A DNA stretch of 60,603 nt from Butyrivibrio sp. (GTDB lineage: Bacteria > Bacillota > Clostridia > Lachnospirales > Lachnospiraceae): contig JAGAAO010000077.1 of the NCBI GenBank assembly GCA_017615275.1, positions 1-60,603 of the forward strand, in the 5' to 3' direction. The translations under genes were made by a program, and so were the position numbers. How positions within the stretch are numbered: position 1 is the first letter of the stretch; the number at the start of each line of letters is the position of its first letter. The notes beneath the pieces were generated by a model, which saw only the letters and a program-made list of their open reading frames with translations, did not search any database and had not been told where the DNA came from. Of the stretch, positions 30,739 to 39,284 are shown piece by piece.

Positions 30739-31650
30739 TTACTCTCCTTCAATTACAGCTAGAGCAAGGATACCTGCAATAACCATAAACAAGAACAAGT
30801 ATTGCAGCTTAGCAAGTCGCTCTTTAAGAACAACTCTTGAGAGTAAAAGAGAAACAACGCATACCGAGGAAATAATGGGTGCTGCTATCGCACCGTTTCC
30901 GCTCATGGCATATACATATGTAAACTGTCCCGCAGTCTCACACAATCCGGCAAGTATCTTATCTCTCTGTTTCGGAAGTTCAAATTTAACGCCCTTGATC
31001 ATCATAAATATCATTATTGCAATCGCGCAGAAGAAAAAAGTAAGCTCGTACGAAGTATTTGCCACCTCTTCTATCGTTTCCTCTGTAATACCGGCAAGAG
31101 GACTTGTCTCCATCTCCAGATAATATATATCGAGAAAACTTCCCAAAGCGTCAAGAATCGCATAACAGAACGGCATTGAAAAAGCAATAATTGCCATTTT
31201 CTTTCCAAGTTTCTTCTTTCTATCAGTATCTCCGCTGTTATCAAGAAAACCAACTCCCAAAATACCTATAACTATGACGATTATAGCTACAACAGACAAA
31301 GCACCTATGCTCTCTCCCATAAAAAGAACACACATAAGTGAGCACAGTGCTCCCGAAGTGTTCTCAATGGGATCCGAAATAGACTCCTCTATAAATCTCA
31401 TTCCAAAAAATGAAAATGCCATCGAAACAATATAGCAAAGTGAAACCGGCATGTATCTGATAAGATTTGCAAAATCATATCCGATATCCTTGGTCAGAAG
31501 TGTAAAAACGGCGTGGATGCCCATTATTACACCGACACATACACATATCTTCAAATGAGCATATTTCTCATCAGGTCTTGCTCCTTTCTTGTAAAATAGT
31601 TCAGCAAGTCCCCATATAAATGTTGTTGCCAGTGTAAAAAACAGCCACAT
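30739..31650 (-). CDS. EamA/DMT superfamily transporter
   Basis: A 303-residue membrane protein with about ten helices arranged as two EamA repeats (about 1-135 and 165-300). WLFFTLATTFIWGLAELFYK opens the first helix, and the last helices include LAKLQYLFLFMVIAGILAL. Family members export or import metabolites such as amino acids or nucleosides; the substrate is unknown. AAGGAG lies 8 bases before the ATG. Confidence 0.83.
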   Translation of the reverse strand: MWLFFTLATTFIWGLAELFYKKGARPDEKYAHLKICVCVGVIMGIHAVFTLLTKDIGYDFANLIRYMPVSLCYIVSMAFSFFGMRFIEESISDPIENTSGALCSLMCVLFMGESIGALSVVAIIVIVIGILGVGFLDNSGDTDRKKKLGKKMAIIAFSMPFCYAILDALGSFLDIYYLEMETSPLAGITEETIEEVANTSYELTFFFCAIAIMIFMMIKGVKFELPKQRDKILAGLCETAGQFTYVYAMSGNGAIAAPIISSVCVVSLLLSRVVLKERLAKLQYLFLFMVIAGILALAVIEGE

Positions 31651-31668
31651 ATTGTTATTCTCCTTTAT

Positions 31669-31699
31669 ATTTTAAAGGAGCTGCCAATTTGGCAGCTCC
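31669..31699 (-). terminator. Terminator of ppdK
   Basis: Minus-strand hairpin GGAGCTGCC AAATT GGCAGCTCC (31677-31699) followed by TTTAAAAT, 40 bases after the ppdK stop. The AAGGAG ribosome site of the next gene is found a few bases downstream. Confidence 0.8.
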
Positions 31700-31738
31700 C
31701 CATAAAACTAAATCAATAATTCTGTAAATGTATCGATA

Positions 31739-34567
31739 TTAGTTCTTCTTGTTGCTATTGTATACTTTCTTAGCTTCCTCAAGTCCAGCCTTAAGTCCTG
31801 CAAGTCCTGCCTTAGCAACCTCTGCTGATGTCTCAGCAAGATCCTTTGCAATAACAGCAGCCTTCTCAGCAGCATCCTTAAGCTTTTCCTTTGTCTCATC
31901 ATCTACGATGTTCTTTGAACCGCAGCATGCGCTCTTCTCAGCGATTGCAGCCTGTGCAGCAGCAAGTCTTGCAACAGGTACACGGAAAGGTGAGCATGAT
32001 ACATAGTCAAGACCAATCTTGTGGCAGAACTCAACAGATGAAGGATCACCGCCGTGCTCACCGCAGATACCAACGTGAAGGCTGGGATTTACGGGCTTGC
32101 CGAGCTTAAGTGACATCTCCATGAGCTTACCAACGCCTGTCTGATCAAGCTTAGCGAAAGGATCGTTCTCGAAGATCTTTGTATCATAGTAAGCATCAAG
32201 GAACTTACCTGCATCATCACGAGAGAATCCGAATGTCATCTGTGTAAGGTCGTTTGTACCGAAGCAGAAGAAATCAGCTTCCTTAGCGATCTCATCAGCT
32301 GTAAGAGCAGCTCTGGGGATCTCGATCATTGTACCAACTTCGTACTCAAGCTTAGCGCCTGCAGCAGCGATCTCAGCATCAGCTGTCTCAACAACGATCT
32401 TCTTAACATACTTAAGCTCTTTGATCTCACAAACAAGAGGGATCATGATCTCAGGCTTAACGTTCCAGTCAGCGTGTGCCTTCTGAACTTCAAGAGCTGC
32501 ACGGATAACAGCCTTAGTCTGCATCTTAGCAATTTCAGGATATGTAACTGCAAGACGGCATCCTCTGTGACCCATCATAGGGTTGAACTCGTGAAGAGAA
32601 TTGATGATAGCCTTGATCTCTTCTACGCTCTTATTCTTTGCATCAGCGAGCTTCTTGATCTCGTCCTCAGTTGTAGGAACGAACTCGTGAAGCGGAGGAT
32701 CAAGGAATCTGATTGTAACAGGGCATCCCTCAAGAGCCTCATAAAGAGCCTTGAAGTCGTTCTGCTGATAAGGAAGAATCTTATCAAGTGCAGCTTCTCT
32801 CTCCTCTACTGTATCTGAACAGATCATCTCACGGAATGCAGCAATTCTGTCTTCCTCGAAGAACATGTGCTCTGTACGGCAAAGTCCGATACCCTCAGCA
32901 CCAAGCTCTCTAGCCTTCTTAGCATCAGCAGGTGTATCAGCGTTTGTACGAACCTTGAGCTTTCTGAACTCATCAGCCCATGCCATGATACGTCCGAACT
33001 CGCCGGCGATCTGAGCATCAACTGTTGCAATCTGTCCGTCATAGATGTTACCTGTTGTTCCATCGATTGAAATGAAGTCTCCCTCATGGAACTCTTTTCC
33101 ACCAAGAGTGAACTTCTTGTTATCTTCGTCCATGTTGATGTCGCCACAACCTGATACGCAACACTCACCCATTCCACGAGCAACTACGGCAGCGTGTGAT
33201 GTCATACCACCACGAACTGTAAGGATACCCTGAGCAGCCTTCATACCTGTAATATCTTCAGGTGATGTCTCAAGACGAACAAGTACAACCTTCTCGCCTC
33301 TCTCAGCCCAAGCTACAGCATCATCAGCTGTGAATACAACCTTACCGCAAGCAGCTCCGGGTGAAGCACCAAGACCTTTTCCGATAGGTGTTGCAGCCTT
33401 AAGAGCAGCAGCATCAAACTGAGGGTGAAGAAGTGTATCAAGGTTACGAGGATCGATCATTGCTACAGCTTCTTCAGGAGTCTTGTGTCCCTCATCAACG
33501 AGGTCGCAAGCGATCTTAAGAGCAGCAGGAGCTGTTCTCTTACCGTTACGGCACTGAAGCATGTAAAGCTTCTTGTTCTCAACTGTGAACTCCATATCCT
33601 GCATGTCATGGTAGTGATTCTCAAGAGTCTCACAAACCTTGATGAACTCAGCATATGCCTCAGGGAATTCCTTCTCCATCTGAGCGATAGGCATAGGTGT
33701 ACGAACACCTGCAACTACGTCCTCACCCTGAGCATTGATAAGGAACTCACCCATAAGTTTATTCTCACCTGTAGCAGGGTCACGAGTGAATGCAACACCT
33801 GTACCGGATTCATTGTTAAGGTTACCGAATACCATAGGCATTACGTTAACAGCAGTTCCCCATGAATAAGGGATGTCGTTGTCACGACGATATACGTTGG
33901 CACGAGGGTTGTCCCATGAACGGAATACAGCCTCGATAGCAAGCTTAAGCTGCTCAACAGGATCTGAAGGGAAGTCTTTGCCGAGCTGTTTCTTGTACTC
34001 AGCCTTGAACTGCTCTGCAAGTTCCTTAAGGTCTGCAGCTGTAAGATCTACGTCAAATTTAACGCCCTTTTCTTCCTTCATCTTGTCAATGAGCTGTTCG
34101 AAGTACTTCTTACCTACTTCCATAACAACGTCAGAGAACATCTGGATGAAACGACGATATGAATCATATACGAAACGCTCGAATGCAGGATCAGGATTTC
34201 CCTTGATCATTGCTGCAACTACTTCGTCGTTAAGGCCAAGGTTGAGGATTGTATCCATCATACCGGGCATAGATGCACGTGCACCTGAACGAACTGATAC
34301 AAGAAGAGGATTGTTAAGATCACCGAATTTCTTACCGTTGATCTCTTCCATCTTCTTAACGCCGTCCATAGCCTGTGCCATGATCTCATCATTAATTTTT
34401 CTTCCATCCTCATAGTACTGAGTACATGCTTCAGTTGTGATTGTGAAGCCCTGAGGAACAGGAAGTCCGATTTTGGTCATCTCAGCAAGGTTAGCACCCT
34501 TACCACCAAGAAGCTCACGCATGGTTGCGTTACCTTCGTTGAACATATAAACCCACTTGTTCGCCAT
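31739..34567 (-). CDS. ppdK: Pyruvate, phosphate dikinase with C-terminal helical extension
   Basis: A 942-residue enzyme that interconverts pyruvate, ATP and phosphate with PEP, AMP and pyrophosphate; in anaerobes it can run glycolytically with PPi. Domains in order: ATP-grasp nucleotide domain (about 1-340, LLGGKGANLAEM at the start), the phospho-His swivel with GGMTSHAAVVARGMG (about 450, catalytic His), and the PEP/pyruvate TIM barrel (about 530-875, with GICGEHGGDPSS). After the normal end near 876 comes an extra tail of about 65 residues starting SACCGSK and continuing as an Ala/Glu/Lys helix. ATG 34567 is chosen because MANKWVYMF is the usual PPDK start; its ribosome site is weak (AAAGG, 11 bases). 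Confidence 0.96.
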   Translation of the reverse strand: MANKWVYMFNEGNATMRELLGGKGANLAEMTKIGLPVPQGFTITTEACTQYYEDGRKINDEIMAQAMDGVKKMEEINGKKFGDLNNPLLVSVRSGARASMPGMMDTILNLGLNDEVVAAMIKGNPDPAFERFVYDSYRRFIQMFSDVVMEVGKKYFEQLIDKMKEEKGVKFDVDLTAADLKELAEQFKAEYKKQLGKDFPSDPVEQLKLAIEAVFRSWDNPRANVYRRDNDIPYSWGTAVNVMPMVFGNLNNESGTGVAFTRDPATGENKLMGEFLINAQGEDVVAGVRTPMPIAQMEKEFPEAYAEFIKVCETLENHYHDMQDMEFTVENKKLYMLQCRNGKRTAPAALKIACDLVDEGHKTPEEAVAMIDPRNLDTLLHPQFDAAALKAATPIGKGLGASPGAACGKVVFTADDAVAWAERGEKVVLVRLETSPEDITGMKAAQGILTVRGGMTSHAAVVARGMGECCVSGCGDINMDEDNKKFTLGGKEFHEGDFISIDGTTGNIYDGQIATVDAQIAGEFGRIMAWADEFRKLKVRTNADTPADAKKARELGAEGIGLCRTEHMFFEEDRIAAFREMICSDTVEEREAALDKILPYQQNDFKALYEALEGCPVTIRFLDPPLHEFVPTTEDEIKKLADAKNKSVEEIKAIINSLHEFNPMMGHRGCRLAVTYPEIAKMQTKAVIRAALEVQKAHADWNVKPEIMIPLVCEIKELKYVKKIVVETADAEIAAAGAKLEYEVGTMIEIPRAALTADEIAKEADFFCFGTNDLTQMTFGFSRDDAGKFLDAYYDTKIFENDPFAKLDQTGVGKLMEMSLKLGKPVNPSLHVGICGEHGGDPSSVEFCHKIGLDYVSCSPFRVPVARLAAAQAAIAEKSACCGSKNIVDDETKEKLKDAAEKAAVIAKDLAETSAEVAKAGLAGLKAGLEEAKKVYNSNKKN

Positions 34568-34644
34568 TTTTTGTCTTACCTTTCTTACCGGCCCTCTAAT
34601 GCAACCGGTACCTTTCATGTATTTCATTATTTATTTATAACTAC

Positions 34645-34680
34645 CGCGGATAACACCTGACCGTGATAAAACGCGGATAA
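34645..34680 (-). promoter_or_regulatory. Direct repeat upstream of ppdK, possible operator
   Basis: Two copies of CGCGGATAA (34645-34653 and 34672-34680) 27 bases apart, in the 122-base gap between the GDPD stop and the ppdK start. No consensus promoter was found with confidence. The repeat could be a regulator site, or chance. Confidence 0.35.
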
Positions 34681-34689
34681 TTATCAACT

Positions 34690-35601
34690 TTATAAAACCT
34701 TCTGTACTTCCGGGCCATTTTCCGGAATAAAACTATCAAATATGTAGATATCAAAACAATCCTTCGCCTGCTTAAGCTCCTCTTCGCTCTTGAGCGTCCA
34801 AGCCGCAGTCGTAATCTTGTATAGATGTCTGCACAGCCACAATGACAGATTGCCCGGATATTTGTGGTTAAACGCAATAAAATCCGGTCTTGTTAAAAAA
34901 TTAAGCAATAAATTTGTAAGCGTAAAATAAAGTACACCGCTGAATTCCGAAGGTGATTCTCTGTGAAACTCATCAGAGAGCTGTCCACGCATGATCTCAG
35001 GTCTGTATTTTCTGTACCACAGTACACCGAGAGGATTAAAGGACTCTATGCAATAAACTCCTTTATATTTAGAAAGAAGCTTATCTGCTTTCGGACAAAC
35101 CGAATAGTTTTTGAACTCAATCTTCAGTTCTATGATAAGCGGTACTTTACCGTCTACAAGCGCCAAAAAATCTTCGAATTTGGGGATTTTTTCCTCAGAG
35201 TCAAGAATATGAAACTTTTGGAGTTCTTCAAATGTATAGTCACTTACCTTGCCCGCTACTCCGAGGCTTCCGTCCTTGTTCCTGACTGCATTCTCGGGAA
35301 TCTGTCCCTCTACGTATCGCGCCACTCTGCAAAGAGTGAAGTCGTGAAATATAACAGGAATACCATCCTTGGTAAGCTGAACATCACACTCAATTCCGTA
35401 TCCGGCATCCACTGCTTTCTTGAAAGCCGCCATCGTGTTCTCCGGAGCTTCGGAAGCATTATCGTGAAGTCCTCTGTGCGCATAAAGCACACTTGTGTGG
35501 GGTGAAACGGAAGGTCTGTGTACGATTCTGGGCATGATCACCAACAGATAAAGGATGACCAATATCGGTAAACATATGCACAAGACCTTAATAAAATCCA
35601 T
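34690..35601 (-). CDS. Membrane-anchored glycerophosphodiester phosphodiesterase
   Basis: A 303-residue protein with one N-terminal membrane helix (about 5-25) and a GDPD TIM barrel. Seen: AHRGLHDNASEAPENT (catalytic HR and the E-x-PENT metal motif, about 41-56) and IECDVQLTKDGIPVIFHD (E-x-D and H of the active site). It hydrolyses glycerophosphodiesters, releasing glycerol-3-phosphate from lipid or teichoic acid turnover. ATG 35601 has AGGAAG 8 bases upstream; a GTG three codons earlier is less likely. Confidence 0.92.
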   Translation of the reverse strand: MDFIKVLCICLPILVILYLLVIMPRIVHRPSVSPHTSVLYAHRGLHDNASEAPENTMAAFKKAVDAGYGIECDVQLTKDGIPVIFHDFTLCRVARYVEGQIPENAVRNKDGSLGVAGKVSDYTFEELQKFHILDSEEKIPKFEDFLALVDGKVPLIIELKIEFKNYSVCPKADKLLSKYKGVYCIESFNPLGVLWYRKYRPEIMRGQLSDEFHRESPSEFSGVLYFTLTNLLLNFLTRPDFIAFNHKYPGNLSLWLCRHLYKITTAAWTLKSEEELKQAKDCFDIYIFDSFIPENGPEVQKVL

Positions 35602-35645
35602 CAAAACCACTTCCTACTGATAATTTTTTAACGCGTCCGCTAAAT

Positions 35646-35674
35646 ATTTTACTGCCTTATTGTATAATTCGCAA
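35646..35674 (-). promoter_or_regulatory. Sigma-A type promoter of the GDPD gene
   Basis: Minus-strand -35 TTGCGA (35669-35674), 17-base spacer, -10 TAAAAT (35646-35651), about 45 bases upstream of the start. Confidence 0.7.
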
Positions 35675-35755
35675 CAATTAAATGAACTAAACGTGATAAT
35701 TTCATAAAATTTTAATTACCCGGGCCCATTTCCTTTTCTTTTCCCCGGCATATAC

Positions 35756-37066
35756 TTAATCATCCACATCAAAATTTTCCAATAATTTCCCCTTCATATC
35801 AGGCCTTGTATCTCCGTGCTTAACCATAAGCATTGTAAAAAATGCAAGTCCCGAGAATATAAACGCATACGGAAACAGCGTCCTGTAAGATATATGCTCA
35901 AGCAGATATCCCGAAAATACCGGCGTAAAGACCTGTGCTGCCATCGAGAACGTGTAGTATGTGCCGGTATACTTTCCTATCTCACCTGTTTTGCACATCT
36001 CAACGACCATCGGATACGAGTTTACGTTTATCGCAGCCCAGCCCACTCCCACAAGAGCGAAAAAGATATTTATAGAAGCCGAAAAGTGCGGATAGAATCC
36101 GGTTATCACATAGCTTGCCGCCATAAGCGCTATTCCCGCAAGAATTGTCTTCTTTCTTCCGATCTTACCCGAAATAAACGCAATCGGAATATAACTTAGC
36201 GTAGCCGCCACTGTTGCTACAAGAAGACAGGTTGCATATTCATTGTTGTGAAGATCCCAAACTTCTCCAACAAAGCGTGAAAACGCAGTTGTTATCGCAT
36301 TGTACGCCGTATACCAGAAAAAAACGGATAACAGAAGGAACAAAAGGCTTCTTTTTACATCCGAAGGAATTGCAGCCGCAGCATCTCCTGCCTCTTTATG
36401 CTCTTCTTCTAATTCTTCTCCGAGAGAATTAAGGCCTCCTAATTCTTCTATTTCTTTCCTTAATTTATTCTCTTTTACAGTCTTATAAAGTATGCCGATC
36501 GAAATGACCATACATATGATGATACTTGTAACAAAAGGCATATAATCTGTATCCGCAGGATTCTCAGCCTCTTTTAACAAAACCTTGGTCATCACAAGGA
36601 CAAATATGCCGCCAAGTGTTCCCATCAGGTTTATAATGGCATTTCCCGAGCTTCGAAGCGGCGCGGGTGTAAGATCCGGCATAAGAGATACCGCAGGCGA
36701 TCTGTAAATCCCCATAGATACAAGTAGCAAAAGAAGAATCCCGATAAACAGCGGCAGACTTCCGCTATTTCCCGCAACAGCTATAAGAATGTACAAAAGA
36801 GAAACAGACAGAGCCGTTCCTATAATAATGTAGGGCATTCTTTTTCCTAGTTTGCTCTCGGTCTTATCGGAAAGATTTCCGAAAAAGGGTAAAAGGAAAA
36901 GAGCAAACACATTATCAAGTGCCATTATCGCCCCGGTAGCCGTCTCCCCCAGATTAAATCTGTATTTAAGGATTTTAGGAATCTCATTGTCGTAAAACTG
37001 CCAAAATGCGCAAATTGAAAGAAATGCAAATCCGATCAGTATAGTTCTCTTGTAGTTAAGCTTCAT
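35756..37066 (-). CDS. MFS transporter, SLC45/GPH-like sugar carrier
   Basis: A 436-residue protein with 12 predicted helices and a charged cytoplasmic loop (about 195-240) between the halves. FFGNLSDKTESKLGKRMPYI after helix 2 matches the G-x-x-S-D-x-x-x-x-x-x-G-[KR]-R signature of MFS/GPH sugar carriers, and ISGKIGRKKTI its second-half equivalent. A sugar or glycoside substrate is probable but unproven. GGAG lies 9 bases before the ATG. The ADH terminator lies upstream. Confidence 0.83.
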   Translation of the reverse strand: MKLNYKRTILIGFAFLSICAFWQFYDNEIPKILKYRFNLGETATGAIMALDNVFALFLLPFFGNLSDKTESKLGKRMPYIIIGTALSVSLLYILIAVAGNSGSLPLFIGILLLLLVSMGIYRSPAVSLMPDLTPAPLRSSGNAIINLMGTLGGIFVLVMTKVLLKEAENPADTDYMPFVTSIIICMVISIGILYKTVKENKLRKEIEELGGLNSLGEELEEEHKEAGDAAAAIPSDVKRSLLFLLLSVFFWYTAYNAITTAFSRFVGEVWDLHNNEYATCLLVATVAATLSYIPIAFISGKIGRKKTILAGIALMAASYVITGFYPHFSASINIFFALVGVGWAAINVNSYPMVVEMCKTGEIGKYTGTYYTFSMAAQVFTPVFSGYLLEHISYRTLFPYAFIFSGLAFFTMLMVKHGDTRPDMKGKLLENFDVDD

Positions 37067-37121
37067 TATTCATGTCTCCGTATATATTTTGTTCATTATA
37101 TTATATATGAAGAATCCTTAA

Positions 37122-37157
37122 CATAAAACAGAGACTGCCACAATGAGACAGTCCCTG
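37122..37157 (-). terminator. Terminator of the alcohol dehydrogenase gene
   Basis: Minus-strand stem CAGGGACTG / CAGTCTCTG (37149-37157 with 37129-37137, one G-T wobble) then TTTTATG, 15 bases after the stop. Confidence 0.8.
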
Positions 37158-37171
37158 CATATATGCTGTAT

Positions 37172-38350
37172 TTAGATCATCATCTTATAAATCTTGGTGC
37201 AATCATCTTCATTAAGAGTCACAAAACCGCTTATGCTTCCGGGTCTTCCGTCTCCTCTGCAAAGAACCTCAACGAGTTTGGGAATATCTTCCTCTTTCGC
37301 GCCAAGCTCCGCGAAATTCTTAGGCATTCCGATTGAAATAAGAAAGTTTCTGAGTGCTTCGATTCCCTCTTTTGCCGTAACTTCGGGATGGTCAAAATCC
37401 ATCTGACAGCCCCATACTCTTGTAGCAACCTTGGCAAATCTCATAACGTCATGATTCATAACATAACTGAATACCGCAGGCATTGTAACCGCAAGTCCGG
37501 CGCCATGTGCACAATCATACACCGCAGAAAGCTCATGCTCGATATTATGACTGTTCCAATCCTGACTTCTTCCTACACCGCAGGAATTGTTATGCGCCAT
37601 CATACCTGCCCACATGATATTTGCTCTTGCCTCGTAGTTATCGGGATTTTCGATTACTCTCGGTGTCTCGTGCTTCATTGTAAGAAGAAGCGCCTCGATC
37701 ATTCTGTCGGTAACTTCAACTTCCTTGGTATTGGTAAGATATCTCTCATAGAGATGTGCAATTATATCGGTAGCTCCCGCAGCTGTCTGATAAGCCGGAA
37801 GTGTCTGCGTAAGTGCGGGATTCAAGATGCTGAACTTGGGGCGAAGTGCATCGGAGCCCACACCTCTCTTAAACATTCCCTCTTCTTTGGTTATAACGGA
37901 ATCAGGACTTCCTTCGCTTCCCGCTGCGGCGATTGTCAGGATTGTTCCAACAGGAAGAGCCTTTTCAATAGGCTTTTTTCCCTGATAGAAATCCCAGAAA
38001 TCTCCGTCATACAGAGTTCCTGCAGCGATAGCCTTTGATGAATCAATCGTACTTCCACCGCCGACAGCAAGAATAAAATCGATCTGTTCCTTCTTGCAAA
38101 GCTCTATTCCTTCATAAACAAGTCCGCTTCTCGGGTTTGGCTTTACACCGCCAAGTTCCGTATAAGAAACTCCCTCTTTTTCAAGAGATTTTTTTACCCT
38201 GTCCAAGAGCCCGCTTCTTACAACGCTTCCTCCACCGTAATGAATGAGAACTTTGTTTCCTCCGAACTTTTTTACGTACTCTCCTGCCGTATTCTCAGTA
38301 TCTTTTCCAAAAACAAAATAGGTTGGCGAATAAAAAGTGAAATTATCCAT
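37172..38350 (-). CDS. Iron-containing alcohol dehydrogenase, butanol dehydrogenase-like (YugJ/BdhA)
   Basis: A 392-residue group III dehydrogenase that reduces aldehydes to alcohols with NAD(P)H. Seen: GGGSTIDSSKAIA (nucleotide site, about 97-109), and metal ligands D and H in GATDIIAHLYERY (about 194), plus H in EHELSAVYDCAHGAGLA (about 260-280). Length and motifs fit the BdhA/YqhD group. The gene is divergent from an AraC regulator, 76 bases away, that may control it. Confidence 0.9.
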   Translation of the reverse strand: MDNFTFYSPTYFVFGKDTENTAGEYVKKFGGNKVLIHYGGGSVVRSGLLDRVKKSLEKEGVSYTELGGVKPNPRSGLVYEGIELCKKEQIDFILAVGGGSTIDSSKAIAAGTLYDGDFWDFYQGKKPIEKALPVGTILTIAAAGSEGSPDSVITKEEGMFKRGVGSDALRPKFSILNPALTQTLPAYQTAAGATDIIAHLYERYLTNTKEVEVTDRMIEALLLTMKHETPRVIENPDNYEARANIMWAGMMAHNNSCGVGRSQDWNSHNIEHELSAVYDCAHGAGLAVTMPAVFSYVMNHDVMRFAKVATRVWGCQMDFDHPEVTAKEGIEALRNFLISIGMPKNFAELGAKEEDIPKLVEVLCRGDGRPGSISGFVTLNEDDCTKIYKMMI

Positions 38351-38426
38351 TTTTGTCCTTCCCTTTCTTTATATTATTCATATAAAATTGTTTATAGTTT
38401 CATTTATTAAAAAACGGAGGTATAAC

Positions 38427-39284
38427 ATGGATCTCAGCAGATATGAGCCATTTCCTTTTCAGGATACCCACGCATTTAATCTGGCTACCGGCTCCGATAA
38501 AAGATCTTTTCCATCGCACTGGCACTCTTTCGGAGAAATAATACTGGTAGGTCCCGGTAAAAAAAATATATATAAGATCGGTCAAAAGGTTTATAACCTC
38601 GTTGAAGGCGATATCGTTCTAATCTGGCCTATGGAAATGCACGAAATTGTCGACGCTGACAGAACATGTTCGATCATTCTCCAGTTCAGCAGCGGTATTG
38701 CGGATGCTGTGTTCGACTTCAAAAGGATCATCCACTACTATCACAATCTCCATGTAGTATGCATAAACACTCACAGAAAACTTGCTCTTAAACTGGGTGA
38801 TATCGCACGCAAAATGCGCGATACTTTTAGGTCAAACAACAGCAACAAAGAAATGCTGTGTACCATGCTCCTCTTTGAATTCATGCTCACATTGGACGAA
38901 CACAAACAAGAGCTGAGCGGTGAACTCACACAGAGTCCGTCTGCCGTTACAAGCGAGCTCTTTTTCAAGATGATTGCCGTAACGGACTATATAAAAAATA
39001 ATCTCACAAATGACATGCTCACACAAGCAGAAATGGCAAAAAGAGCCGGCATAAGCAAAGACTATTTTTCCCGAATATTCAAAGAGATAACGGGCCTTAA
39101 TTACAACAAATGGCTGAACCTTATCCGCGTAGAAAAAGCCGTTGAACTCATGGCAAACGTCAATATTTCTCTCACAGAGATAGCCATGCTTTCGGGATTT
39201 CAGAGCATTTCTTCTTTTAATAGGGTTTTCAAAGAACAGAAAAATATGTCACCAAGTGAGTACCGTGCGGGCTTTTCTATATAA
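38427..39284 (+). CDS. AraC family transcriptional regulator with N-terminal cupin
   Basis: A 285-residue regulator: an AraC_binding cupin-like domain (about 1-150, with FPSHWHSFGEIILVGPG) and two C-terminal helix-turn-helix motifs (about 185-285), including AEMAKRAGISKDYFSRIFKE and the terminal NVSLTEIA-like/GFQSISSFNRVFK pattern. The start is ATG 38427, with CGGAGG 6 bases upstream; the longer frame crosses the divergent promoter. It probably regulates the alcohol dehydrogenase. Its 3' end overlaps the MATE gene by 36 bases on the other strand. Confidence 0.9.
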   Translation: MDLSRYEPFPFQDTHAFNLATGSDKRSFPSHWHSFGEIILVGPGKKNIYKIGQKVYNLVEGDIVLIWPMEMHEIVDADRTCSIILQFSSGIADAVFDFKRIIHYYHNLHVVCINTHRKLALKLGDIARKMRDTFRSNNSNKEMLCTMLLFEFMLTLDEHKQELSGELTQSPSAVTSELFFKMIAVTDYIKNNLTNDMLTQAEMAKRAGISKDYFSRIFKEITGLNYNKWLNLIRVEKAVELMANVNISLTEIAMLSGFQSISSFNRVFKEQKNMSPSEYRAGFSI

